DNA of 5,031 nt, taken from Pseudomonadota bacterium. GTDB lineage: Bacteria; Pseudomonadota; Alphaproteobacteria; Rhizobiales; Tepidamorphaceae. Numbering within the stretch: the first letter of the stretch is position 1; each line of letters opens with the position of its first letter. The position numbers were made by a program, and so were the translations under genes. The notes beneath the pieces are model-generated. The model was given only the letters and a program-made list of their open reading frames with translations. It was not told where the DNA came from and did not search any database. The stretch lies in NCBI GenBank assembly GCA_023458595.1, contig JAEWYT010000084.1, positions 1 to 5,031 on the forward strand, written 5' to 3'. Shown here in pieces: positions 1-5,031 of this stretch.

Positions 1-96
1 TCCTCCTTCTAGATTGTTTGTTGAAATCAATCTAGAAAAGAAATCGGCAGTTTTACCTTTCCCACCAGGATATCTTAGTGGCGAATTAAATTTCAT
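1..96 (-). CDS. Dam/D12-class adenine-N6 DNA methyltransferase, N-terminal 32 residues (3' end outside window)
   Basis: Seen: an ATG at 96-94 on the minus strand opens a frame that runs uninterrupted off the left edge, giving 32 residues. It begins MKFNSPLRYPGGKGKTADFF. The segment SPLRYPGGK (residues 5-13) is the characteristic N-terminal motif of Dam-like D12-class adenine methyltransferases, where the glycine-lysine loop contributes to S-adenosylmethionine binding. Known for the family: these enzymes methylate adenine N6 in short sites such as GATC and are usually about 260-300 residues, so roughly nine tenths of the gene should lie beyond the window. The catalytic DPPY motif is not visible, so activity and target site cannot be judged. 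It is the last visible gene of a minus-strand cassette, 57 bases after the nuclease candidate, and would be expected to protect host or phage DNA from it. No Shine-Dalgarno is visible. A promoter-like element lies just upstream. Confidence 0.82.
   Translation of the reverse strand, partial: MKFNSPLRYPGGKGKTADFFSRLISTNNLEGG
7..37. repeat. 10-bp perfect inverted repeat inside the methyltransferase reading frame
   Basis: TTCTAGATTG at 7-16 is the exact reverse complement of CAATCTAGAA at 28-37, with an 11-base spacer. It falls over codons 20-30 of the methyltransferase gene. As RNA it could form a hairpin early in the message, and as DNA it could be a protein-binding site. It lacks a following T-tract, so it is not a terminator. 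It may be coincidence in AT-rich coding sequence. Confidence 0.4.
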
Positions 97-121
97 ATTA
101 GTTAGTTCTTTAAGAATGAGG

Positions 122-129
122 CAAAGATA
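122..129 (-). promoter_or_regulatory. Possible Bacteroidota -7 element for the methyltransferase gene
   Basis: The minus strand reads TATCTTTG here, an exact match to the Bacteroidota -7 consensus TAnnTTTG and identical to the -7 box of the promoter in front of the ParB-like gene. It lies 25 bases upstream of the methyltransferase ATG, which would give a short leader. No TTTG or TTG is visible at the expected 17-21 bases further upstream, so this is only half a promoter by sequence. If active, it would let the methyltransferase be expressed independently of the two upstream genes. Confidence 0.4.
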
Positions 130-153
130 GCTAAATTCTTTGGTATAAATTAG

Positions 154-1062
154 CTAATTATATTGCTTTATAACAGAGTTTACCCAAATCTCAATTGCCT
201 TATTTAAATCTGTAGGCTTTTCAGTTGAAAAATCCATTAATCTATTTCGATCAAAAAATAGTCCATCTACGTATCTTGTAATTTCCTCCCATGATTCATA
301 ACAAGATTCTGCGACTAGGAATATTTTTACAGGGGTAAAAACAGGTGAACACGTACTGTATGAGTCCCAAAAAGCTTTGGGATTTAATTGACCGACAGAA
401 TCTCGCCAATTGTTGCCTGTTTTACATTGTCCAAATCCAATAAAATCCCCTTCTCGCTTATCCGTAAAAGGAATCCAAACAACAATGTCAAGTTTGCCAT
501 CTTTTTGCATACCTAAACTATTAACAGGCTCTTTGAAAGTACCTTTTATATTCAGTGCTGAAATCAGTGTTTCGATTTTCTCTTTGAAAGTAAGTTCTGA
601 AGAGGTTCCAAAGATCATGGTTTTAGCTTTTTCCCCAAAAAAGTTTTTAATTATTATTTCACAGAAAAATTCGAACAATAATGTTCCATCAATCCCACTA
701 TAGATTCTTTTAACTCCCATGCGTTCTCTGGTGGCTAAAAGGAGGAAATAATAGATATATGCTATTCTATCAGATTTTGTAATCTTTATAACATTTTTTT
801 CTGCGGTGAAAGGATAGTTCTCTCTGCATCGACATCGCCTTTCTTCAATCTCCATTAGTGCCTCACTAAAATCATTCAGAATCTCGTCTTCTTCAGAGTC
901 TATCCCCGCAATCGTAGTGTCATCAGCCATGCAGAGTGCTGATTTAGCAGAGGTAATAGAATAACTCTTTTCTGTACTAAGTAAACATTGGACCTCAAGA
1001 AAGTCAGCAAGTTCAGATACATTTGCACCTTTACTAGGCAGTGTTCCTAATTTATAAGTCAT
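154..1062 (-). CDS. Candidate PD-(D/E)XK-fold restriction nuclease (302 aa)
   Basis: I do not recognise the exact family, but the middle of the protein looks like a PD-(D/E)XK nuclease core. After a helical N-terminal third (residues 1-115) comes GTLLFEFF (126-133), with E131 placed like the glutamate of the first core helix. Then GKLDIVVW (189-196) supplies a beta strand with D192, and GFGQCKTG (209-216) supplies Q212-x-K214 on the next strand. A glutamine in place of the usual glutamate is known in Mrr-type nucleases. No signal peptide or membrane segment is evident, so a cytoplasmic DNA-acting enzyme is inferred. The ATG lies only 3 bases after the stop of the ParB-like gene, which implies one transcript and probably translational coupling. 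The stop is TAG at 156-154. An adenine methyltransferase follows, as in restriction-modification loci. The sampled G+C (about 28% at 601-660) is below that of the phage genes. Assignment as a nuclease is moderately sure; target and partner dependence are unknown. Confidence 0.65.
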   Translation of the reverse strand: MTYKLGTLPSKGANVSELADFLEVQCLLSTEKSYSITSAKSALCMADDTTIAGIDSEEDEILNDFSEALMEIEERRCRCRENYPFTAEKNVIKITKSDRIAYIYYFLLLATRERMGVKRIYSGIDGTLLFEFFCEIIIKNFFGEKAKTMIFGTSSELTFKEKIETLISALNIKGTFKEPVNSLGMQKDGKLDIVVWIPFTDKREGDFIGFGQCKTGNNWRDSVGQLNPKAFWDSYSTCSPVFTPVKIFLVAESCYESWEEITRYVDGLFFDRNRLMDFSTEKPTDLNKAIEIWVNSVIKQYN

Positions 1063-1065
1063 AAA

Positions 1066-2172
1066 TTATATAGTCCTTTTAGGGGCGTCTTGACCCTTTG
1101 ATTGATAATATTTGTTTTTTAAAGTACTGAAAATGGTATCTGCTGAGTCTGCTATAATTTTGGCTAATTCCAGATGGTCAAGATTACCATCATAATAAGA
1201 GATCTTAGACAGGGATTTTGCTAGGTTTTGTTTTGCATCAACTAAAGATTTGTATAAAACAGCTCCACCGTCTTGACTAATATCCAGCGCGATACTTAGG
1301 TCGTTAGTGGATCTTAATGATTCAGTGGCCTCTCTACTATTTAATACTTCATTTAAATATTTAATATCTGGGTTTTGGGTTTTAACAATTGGCTTAATCT
1401 TTTTGGATGCACTTCCATATATCCAAAACATCGTGTCTTCTAGATTCTGCAGTTTATCGTCAGGAACAGGGTTTGTTTTTATTTCCGCTATATTGAGTCC
1501 AAGAAACTTTTGAAATCCCTCATAAAAAATAGCTGTATAAATATGAGAAAAATAGATACGGTTATTGTAAACATCACTTGTTTTAAATGAAGTCATATCG
1601 TTTGCTTGATTTAAAACCATTAGACCTTGGTATATTTTTAAAACAGTTCGATTCTCATCTCCTATTTGTTCAGCGATATCTTCAAGCGATATTCCAAAGT
1701 CATGATGAACAGAAGCTATATATTGAGCTTTTGCATAAGAATCCCATTTTGCAGCTCCATTAACGTGTTTAAAACCGATATATCTCCAAGCTTCTTCTCT
1801 ATTTGCTAAGACAATAACAGGAAGGGAACTTGATAATTCGTCAGAAAGCCTCTTGCTGATTTTTTGTGTATATTTTTGCATCCCATTGCTTTTTATTTTT
1901 TCGGGATTTAGTATAGCTTTAACTGCGGCTAGGCGTCTATTACCTTCGACAATTATTAAGCGATCTTCTTCATAAACTCCATACATGGCTTCATTTTCAA
2001 AGAATCCATGAGCTAAAATAGACATCACAATTTCGTTGACGGCCATTTCTGACCATAAAATATTGAGAACCTTGTCTTCTGACGTTGCTTTGGTTATATT
2101 ATATTGAACCAAACGAGGATTTTTCCAATCAAAAAAAAGTTCCTCCGCTCTAAAACGCTTTATTTCAGCCAT
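1066..2172 (-). CDS. ParB/Srx-fold DNA-binding protein with helix-turn-helix (368 aa)
   Basis: Seen: the N-terminal region carries ParB-type signatures, namely NPRL at residues 18-21 and EGNRRLAAVKAIL at 76-88, which corresponds to the phosphate- or nucleotide-binding box of the ParB/sulfiredoxin fold. A FKHVNGAAKWD segment (134-144) is typical of non-partition ParB-like proteins. Residues about 161-190 (ISLEDIAEQIG onward) look like the ParB helix-turn-helix. The C-terminal third is helical and unassigned. Known for the family: ParB domains bind or hydrolyse CTP in chromosome partition, while others occur as nucleases or regulators in mobile elements and defence loci. No ParA ATPase is next to it, and a nuclease starts 3 bases after its stop, so a role in the nuclease-methyltransferase cassette is inferred, either as DNA-site recognition or as a regulator. 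The ATG at 2172 has no Shine-Dalgarno but sits about 50 bases below a strong Bacteroidota promoter. First gene of its operon. Confidence 0.8.
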   Translation of the reverse strand: MAEIKRFRAEELFFDWKNPRLVQYNITKATSEDKVLNILWSEMAVNEIVMSILAHGFFENEAMYGVYEEDRLIIVEGNRRLAAVKAILNPEKIKSNGMQKYTQKISKRLSDELSSSLPVIVLANREEAWRYIGFKHVNGAAKWDSYAKAQYIASVHHDFGISLEDIAEQIGDENRTVLKIYQGLMVLNQANDMTSFKTSDVYNNRIYFSHIYTAIFYEGFQKFLGLNIAEIKTNPVPDDKLQNLEDTMFWIYGSASKKIKPIVKTQNPDIKYLNEVLNSREATESLRSTNDLSIALDISQDGGAVLYKSLVDAKQNLAKSLSKISYYDGNLDHLELAKIIADSADTIFSTLKNKYYQSKGQDAPKRTI

Positions 2173-2224
2173 GTTATCTATCTATTTTTTTAATGCAACT
2201 GCTTTACTATATGTAAGGGATATA

Positions 2225-2255
2225 CAAAGATATAATTCTTTTTGCATTGAACAAA
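2225..2255 (-). promoter_or_regulatory. Bacteroidota-type promoter of the ParB-nuclease cassette
   Basis: On the minus strand TTTG (2255-2252) is followed by exactly 19 bases and TATCTTTG (2232-2225). This matches the Bacteroidota housekeeping promoter (TTTG at -33, TAnnTTTG at -7) at near-optimal spacing. Transcription should begin a few bases to the left, near 2220, leaving a leader of roughly 45-50 bases before the ATG at 2172. A run of eight A residues on this strand (2270-2263) lies just upstream of the -33 box and could act like an UP element. The promoter indicates that the cassette is transcribed independently of the phage late operon and probably in the lysogenic state. Confidence 0.8.
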
Positions 2256-2265
2256 GGATTCCTTT
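2253..2265. repeat. Small palindrome overlapping the -33 box, possible operator
   Basis: AAAGGA (2253-2258) and TCCTTT (2260-2265) are perfect inverted arms around one central base, and the left arm shares AAA with the -33 box of the cassette promoter. A site of this form at -33 could bind a dimeric repressor, possibly the helix-turn-helix ParB-like protein. It is short and low in complexity, so it may be chance. A T-run follows it on the plus strand, but the one-base loop rules out a normal terminator hairpin. Confidence 0.3.
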
Positions 2266-2294
2266 TTTTTAGAATTTATAATAGATAAATAATC

Positions 2295-2328
2295 ATTTTA
2301 TAAACCTTCGTAACTAGATTTATAAAAT
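2295..2328. repeat. 10-bp AT-only inverted repeat behind the last phage gene
   Basis: ATTTTATAAA (2295-2304) and TTTATAAAAT (2319-2328) are exact reverse complements separated by 14 bases. They begin 6 bases past the stop of the 276-residue phage gene. The position would suit a transcription end for the phage operon, but the stem contains no G-C pair and no clean T-tract follows on the minus strand. A weak terminator, a recombination-related site or chance are all possible. Confidence 0.4.
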
Positions 2329-2333
2329 ATAGT

Positions 2334-3164
2334 TTATTCTTTAAACTTTTTCAGAGATTCCTCCTGCATTCTTATTGATTCATCCATGGTCATAAGCGCA
2401 TCATATAAAAGCCCCTCACGCACTGCAGGTTTCTTAGTCATGTCGTTCTTGGCCAAACTGTCAAGGAGGCGAAGTTGAGACTCAAAGACATTGCCGGTCA
2501 CGGATCCACCACCAGAGAATACACGCGGGAACTGACTACCAATAAATTCCATTGACCCTAAATAGTACCAATACATTACTGTTTTAAGCGCTGGATCCAA
2601 TTTGGCAATCAATCTAGCGTCCTTATCCATATTCTCTGCAGAAAACTTTTCTTCACTATGGAATAGTACAGCAAGCAGATGGTTGATGTAGGTTATATCT
2701 TCACGCATCCTACTTTGGTAAAATTGCAGGTAAGTGAATTGATCAAAGGATGCACTCATCAATGCTTCGTCTGGTAATGATAATCGAGTAAAACCAACCT
2801 TCAGCTTCTTAATCGGGCATATTGTCAACTGTGGTCTGATAACGTAGGTATCTTCCTGGTATTGATTTGTTAGGAAGTCAAACAGGTCGGCAAGGGAACA
2901 TATTTGTTCCGCAGATAACAGGTGTTTTTTTGAAGCCCGGAAAGCTGATTGCTGGCTAATAGACAGGCAAACTCGATCAGCATACACTTTCCTATGTCGA
3001 CCGATATGGGCGTGAAGACAATAGAGCATCATTGTTACTTTAACTTCCTGAACCGGCATGTCAGTCGAAGTTAATCTGGCTAAATAAAGCAGCTGGTCAA
3101 GCGTTAGCTCATCCCAACATTCGGGTAACATGTACAAGTCGGTATTAATTTCGATTTTATGCAT
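2334..3164 (-). CDS. Phage-associated protein of unknown function (276 aa)
   Basis: I cannot name this protein. Its N-terminus after a short beta-like start reads LPECWDELTLDQLLYLARL (residues 13-31), a pattern I associate with small Bacteroidota phage and prophage proteins encoded beside portal or neck genes. The middle has mixed helices and strands. The C-terminal part, from about residue 230 (LRLLDSLAKNDMTKKPAV, then LYDALMTMDE), is helical and ends in a charged tail. No signal peptide, membrane segment or catalytic motif is evident. The ATG lies 10 bases after the stop of the preceding gene with no Shine-Dalgarno. A second ATG at residue 12 would remove the leading strand, so the first is preferred. 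Context suggests a virion assembly or neck/tail role, but that is inference. Sampled G+C near 50% at 2461-2520 contrasts with the AT-rich cassette to its left. Confidence 0.6.
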   Translation of the reverse strand: MHKIEINTDLYMLPECWDELTLDQLLYLARLTSTDMPVQEVKVTMMLYCLHAHIGRHRKVYADRVCLSISQQSAFRASKKHLLSAEQICSLADLFDFLTNQYQEDTYVIRPQLTICPIKKLKVGFTRLSLPDEALMSASFDQFTYLQFYQSRMREDITYINHLLAVLFHSEEKFSAENMDKDARLIAKLDPALKTVMYWYYLGSMEFIGSQFPRVFSGGGSVTGNVFESQLRLLDSLAKNDMTKKPAVREGLLYDALMTMDESIRMQEESLKKFKE

Positions 3165-3174
3165 GGGATCAAGA

Positions 3175-4083
3175 TTATGTTAGTCCAGCGAATATTCTAT
3201 TGCCAGGTTTGTTCCAATTAAGTGCTTCAGGAACAGCTAAACCTAGTTCGGCACTATTCTCAAGCATGAATTTATTAATTCTTGCTTGGTAGTATTCTGC
3301 CTGAGCTGCAAAATAATTGCCCGTCGTTCCTGAATCATTATAAATAGGCCTAATGCTTGGTGTAAAATATGGAGTCGAGGAGGATGTTTGCGGTGGAGCT
3401 GCAGTAAACAACTCTGCTGTTTTATTGGCTATCATCTTTATAATCAAATCAATAAGTACCTTTTCCTTGACTGTAAGTTCAGCTTTGGCTAAGAGAGATT
3501 CGGTAAGAGTATCGCCAAGCAGATCCGGCAATTTGTCTTGAATACTTATAGCCGTTGGTATTAATGAGATAAAGGTTATAATTGAGTATTCAATGTTCAC
3601 TAAGCCTACATCTTGAAACATCTCAGCAGACTTGATAAGAGAGTTCTTAATCAGCTTACAGTAACGTGATTGCTCGAATTCTTTATAAGTAGTAACATTA
3701 CTTTGAAGATGCAATAACAATCTGTCAAGGGCTTGAAATCCACGAAATTTAAAGCTCTCAGCTGCAGCTGCTATTTTAGCTTCGTTAGCCGGTGATCTTT
3801 TACCTTGTTCGTTGCTCACGGTGATGCCGGCGTCACCAATGCTGATACCAAGTTCAGGAGTAGCAAGCATTAAAGTAAGCGGACCAAGAGCACGACAAAT
3901 GTACGGAATTAGATTGGCGTATGTTGAATCGCTGGCTTTTTTGATGATTTCAGGACCGATGTAGTGTTCAAGATATATTGTTTGAGCATCATCGAGGTAT
4001 GGTTCTATAGACTCCCACGGCAATGATGCGTTGATTTTTACAACCTTCTTTAGGTCTTCTATATTGGAAAAAAAAGTATTCAT
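3175..4083 (-). CDS. DUF6712-like phage neck/connector-associated protein (302 aa)
   Basis: The layout resembles the Bacteroidota phage family I recall as DUF6712. The N-terminal segment (residues 20-46, LPWESIEPYLDDAQ then YLEHYIGPEI) looks like the start of head-tail connector-like proteins, which place a helix and an 'A..yi...iG' pattern there. A second block runs from GITVSNEQGKRSPANEAK (86-103) into a helix ending ALDRLLLHLQSN (118-129). The C-terminal 70 residues include a Pro/Ser/Thr-rich linker (229-244) and a helical tail. Known for the family: function is not experimentally settled as far as I know. Its position directly after a portal-like gene supports a head completion or neck role. 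The gene sits in a tight operon, 11 bases after the upstream stop and 10 bases before the next start. The family name is recalled, not searched. Confidence 0.6.
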   Translation of the reverse strand: MNTFFSNIEDLKKVVKINASLPWESIEPYLDDAQTIYLEHYIGPEIIKKASDSTYANLIPYICRALGPLTLMLATPELGISIGDAGITVSNEQGKRSPANEAKIAAAAESFKFRGFQALDRLLLHLQSNVTTYKEFEQSRYCKLIKNSLIKSAEMFQDVGLVNIEYSIITFISLIPTAISIQDKLPDLLGDTLTESLLAKAELTVKEKVLIDLIIKMIANKTAELFTAAPPQTSSSTPYFTPSIRPIYNDSGTTGNYFAAQAEYYQARINKFMLENSAELGLAVPEALNWNKPGNRIFAGLT

Positions 4084-4094
4084 AATAGTTCTAG

Positions 4095-5031
4095 TTATTC
4101 AGTTTCTTGTGGCATGCCGGTATTCTTAACAGCGCCGGTGCCCTTATCGGTAGTAGTTAACTGCACGTTTGTGATAGCGAAGTATATATCCTGTGGCCAT
4201 CCGTTACATGCTTTAGCAAAATAAAGAGGTTCTAAGGTTGCATCTTGCAACGTTTTAGAGAGAGCTTGCTCTATAATAAACAACTCTCTAGCTTCTGTTC
4301 CGTTGATAGACTTGCCTTTGCCAGGAGCCGCGCCTATGATACTAGGATGTACGCCTTGAGCGTAACACAATGTGTTACTTACTTCTTCAGAGTCTTCAAT
4401 GTATTCGCCTCCTTTGAAAAAACTTTCGATTGGTTTTATGATGATGTCTTTGTCTTCGAATCCTTTAATGCGATCATATCGAAATGTGGATACAAAACTT
4501 TGACCTGCATTTTCTTCTCCAGCTAGGAATTCATTCATCTCGTTTAGAAATTGCTTTTTGCGTGCAGTACGCTTTTCTTTATCCGTGATGCCCTCGCTTT
4601 CGTATAATTTACCCCAAAAATTCTCTTGAATGAATATCTGATATTTGAGAACCATTTGATTCTTTATCAGTGATTTTTTGAAAATAGGGATAGCAGATGA
4701 AAAATCGTACCAGCCGCTAGCGAAGATAGACCACCAATAAGGACGAGAATAGTAAAAACGTCCTGGCGTAGATAGACGGATATTATGTATAAATCGTCTG
4801 TCTTTACCAACTATTGCAGATCCATTGTCTCCAGGAATAATTCCCATACGTTTTTTTAAATCGTATAATGGTGCCTGCCGATCTAATAGAGGAGTCACAA
4901 CGAGATCTTCAGGGTTTCCACCTTTCCATTTAGCTGAATATCCGTGCCATTCACTTTTGAATGTTTTTTCATCAATTTCAGAAATTCGACTGCAGGTAGT
5001 CTCTTTAGCTTTGAGCTGTACTAGTTTGGGG
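4095..5031 (-). CDS. Portal-like phage protein, C-terminal 311 residues (5' end outside window)
   Basis: The minus-strand frame ends with TAA at 4097-4095 and is open to the right edge of the window. The GTG at 4898 is internal, because 44 more in-frame codons (PKLVQLKAKETT onward) precede it with no stop. The visible part contains YYSRPYWWSIFASGWYD at visible residues 93-109. A helix-rich stretch with a charged 'DKEKRTARKKQ' insertion follows. Then comes YAQGVHPSIIGAAPGKG (223-239) leading to TEARELFIIEQALSKTLQ (245-262). The 'GVhPsiiG ... e.re.f....l' arrangement is typical of the C-terminal half of phage portal proteins, and the end TNVQLTTTDKGTG matches a tail common in Bacteroidota versions. 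Portals form the dodecameric ring at one capsid vertex through which DNA enters and leaves. The assignment rests on pattern recognition and could instead be a portal-adjacent structural protein. Confidence 0.65.
   Translation of the reverse strand, partial: PKLVQLKAKETTCSRISEIDEKTFKSEWHGYSAKWKGGNPEDLVVTPLLDRQAPLYDLKKRMGIIPGDNGSAIVGKDRRFIHNIRLSTPGRFYYSRPYWWSIFASGWYDFSSAIPIFKKSLIKNQMVLKYQIFIQENFWGKLYESEGITDKEKRTARKKQFLNEMNEFLAGEENAGQSFVSTFRYDRIKGFEDKDIIIKPIESFFKGGEYIEDSEEVSNTLCYAQGVHPSIIGAAPGKGKSINGTEARELFIIEQALSKTLQDATLEPLYFAKACNGWPQDIYFAITNVQLTTTDKGTGAVKNTGMPQETE

Noticed and set aside
410..703. Plus-strand open frame of 97 codons
   Set aside because: It lies entirely antisense to the nuclease candidate, has no recognisable motif, and no promoter or operon context supports it.
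1307..1513. Plus-strand open frame of 68 codons
   Set aside because: Antisense to the ParB-like gene; its hydrophobic look follows from the complementary strand's codons, and no other evidence supports it.
1066..2172. Plasmid or chromosome partition (ParAB) locus
   Set aside because: There is no ParA-like ATPase beside it and no obvious parS-type repeat set. The partner genes are a nuclease candidate and a methyltransferase instead.
2253..2270. Plus-strand intrinsic terminator (palindrome followed by a T-run)
   Set aside because: The arms leave only a one-base loop, and no plus-strand gene ends here. The -33 box overlap gives a better explanation.
3353..3541. Plus-strand open frame of 62 codons
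   Set aside because: Antisense shadow of the DUF6712-like gene with no supporting signal.
4245..4526. Plus-strand open frame of 93 codons
   Set aside because: Antisense to the portal-like gene; composition and context do not suggest a protein.
1..5031. GATC avoidance as a sign of a GATC-cutting partner of the Dam-like enzyme
   Set aside because: GATC occurs many times across both the phage genes and the cassette, so no depletion is apparent, and the methyltransferase target is unknown.
1..5031. CRISPR array, tRNA, rRNA or insertion sequence
   Set aside because: No regularly spaced repeats, cloverleaf-like segment, rRNA-like sequence or transposase was seen on reading the window.

Overview
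The window looks like Bacteroidota DNA carrying part of a tailed phage or prophage late region joined to a compact three-gene cassette that resembles a restriction-modification or defence locus. The main lineage evidence is a near-perfect Bacteroidota promoter (TTTG, 19 bases, TATCTTTG, matching TTTG...TAnnTTTG) upstream of the cassette. Gene starts that lack a Shine-Dalgarno sequence, behind AT-rich leaders, fit the same phylum. All supported genes lie on the minus strand, so transcription runs from the right end of the window to the left.

Right part (5031 down to 2334): three closely packed genes separated by 11 and 10 bases. The first is a 5'-truncated portal-like protein. The second is a 302-residue protein resembling the Bacteroidota phage family I recall as DUF6712, probably a neck or head-tail connector-associated protein. 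The third is a 276-residue phage-associated protein of unknown function. Together they look like a piece of a virion morphogenesis operon.

Junction (2333 to 2173): a 161-base AT-rich spacer. It holds a 10-bp inverted repeat just behind the last phage gene, an A-tract and small palindrome overlapping the -33 box, and the promoter itself. In hand-counted samples, G+C falls from about 42-52% on the phage side to about 28-33% on the cassette side, which suggests the cassette was acquired as cargo.

Left part (2172 down to 1): a ParB/Srx-fold protein with a helix-turn-helix. Three bases later comes a PD-(D/E)XK-type nuclease candidate with a D...QxK catalytic variant. After 57 bases comes the N-terminus of a Dam/D12-class adenine-N6 DNA methyltransferase, cut by the window edge. 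A second TATCTTTG element lies in the 57-base gap, so the methyltransferase may also be transcribed on its own. The simplest model is a restriction nuclease, a protecting methyltransferase and a ParB-like DNA-binding or regulatory partner carried by a prophage. The ParB-like subunit is not part of a classical type II system, and I do not recognise the trio as a named defence system. It is the most interesting content of the window.
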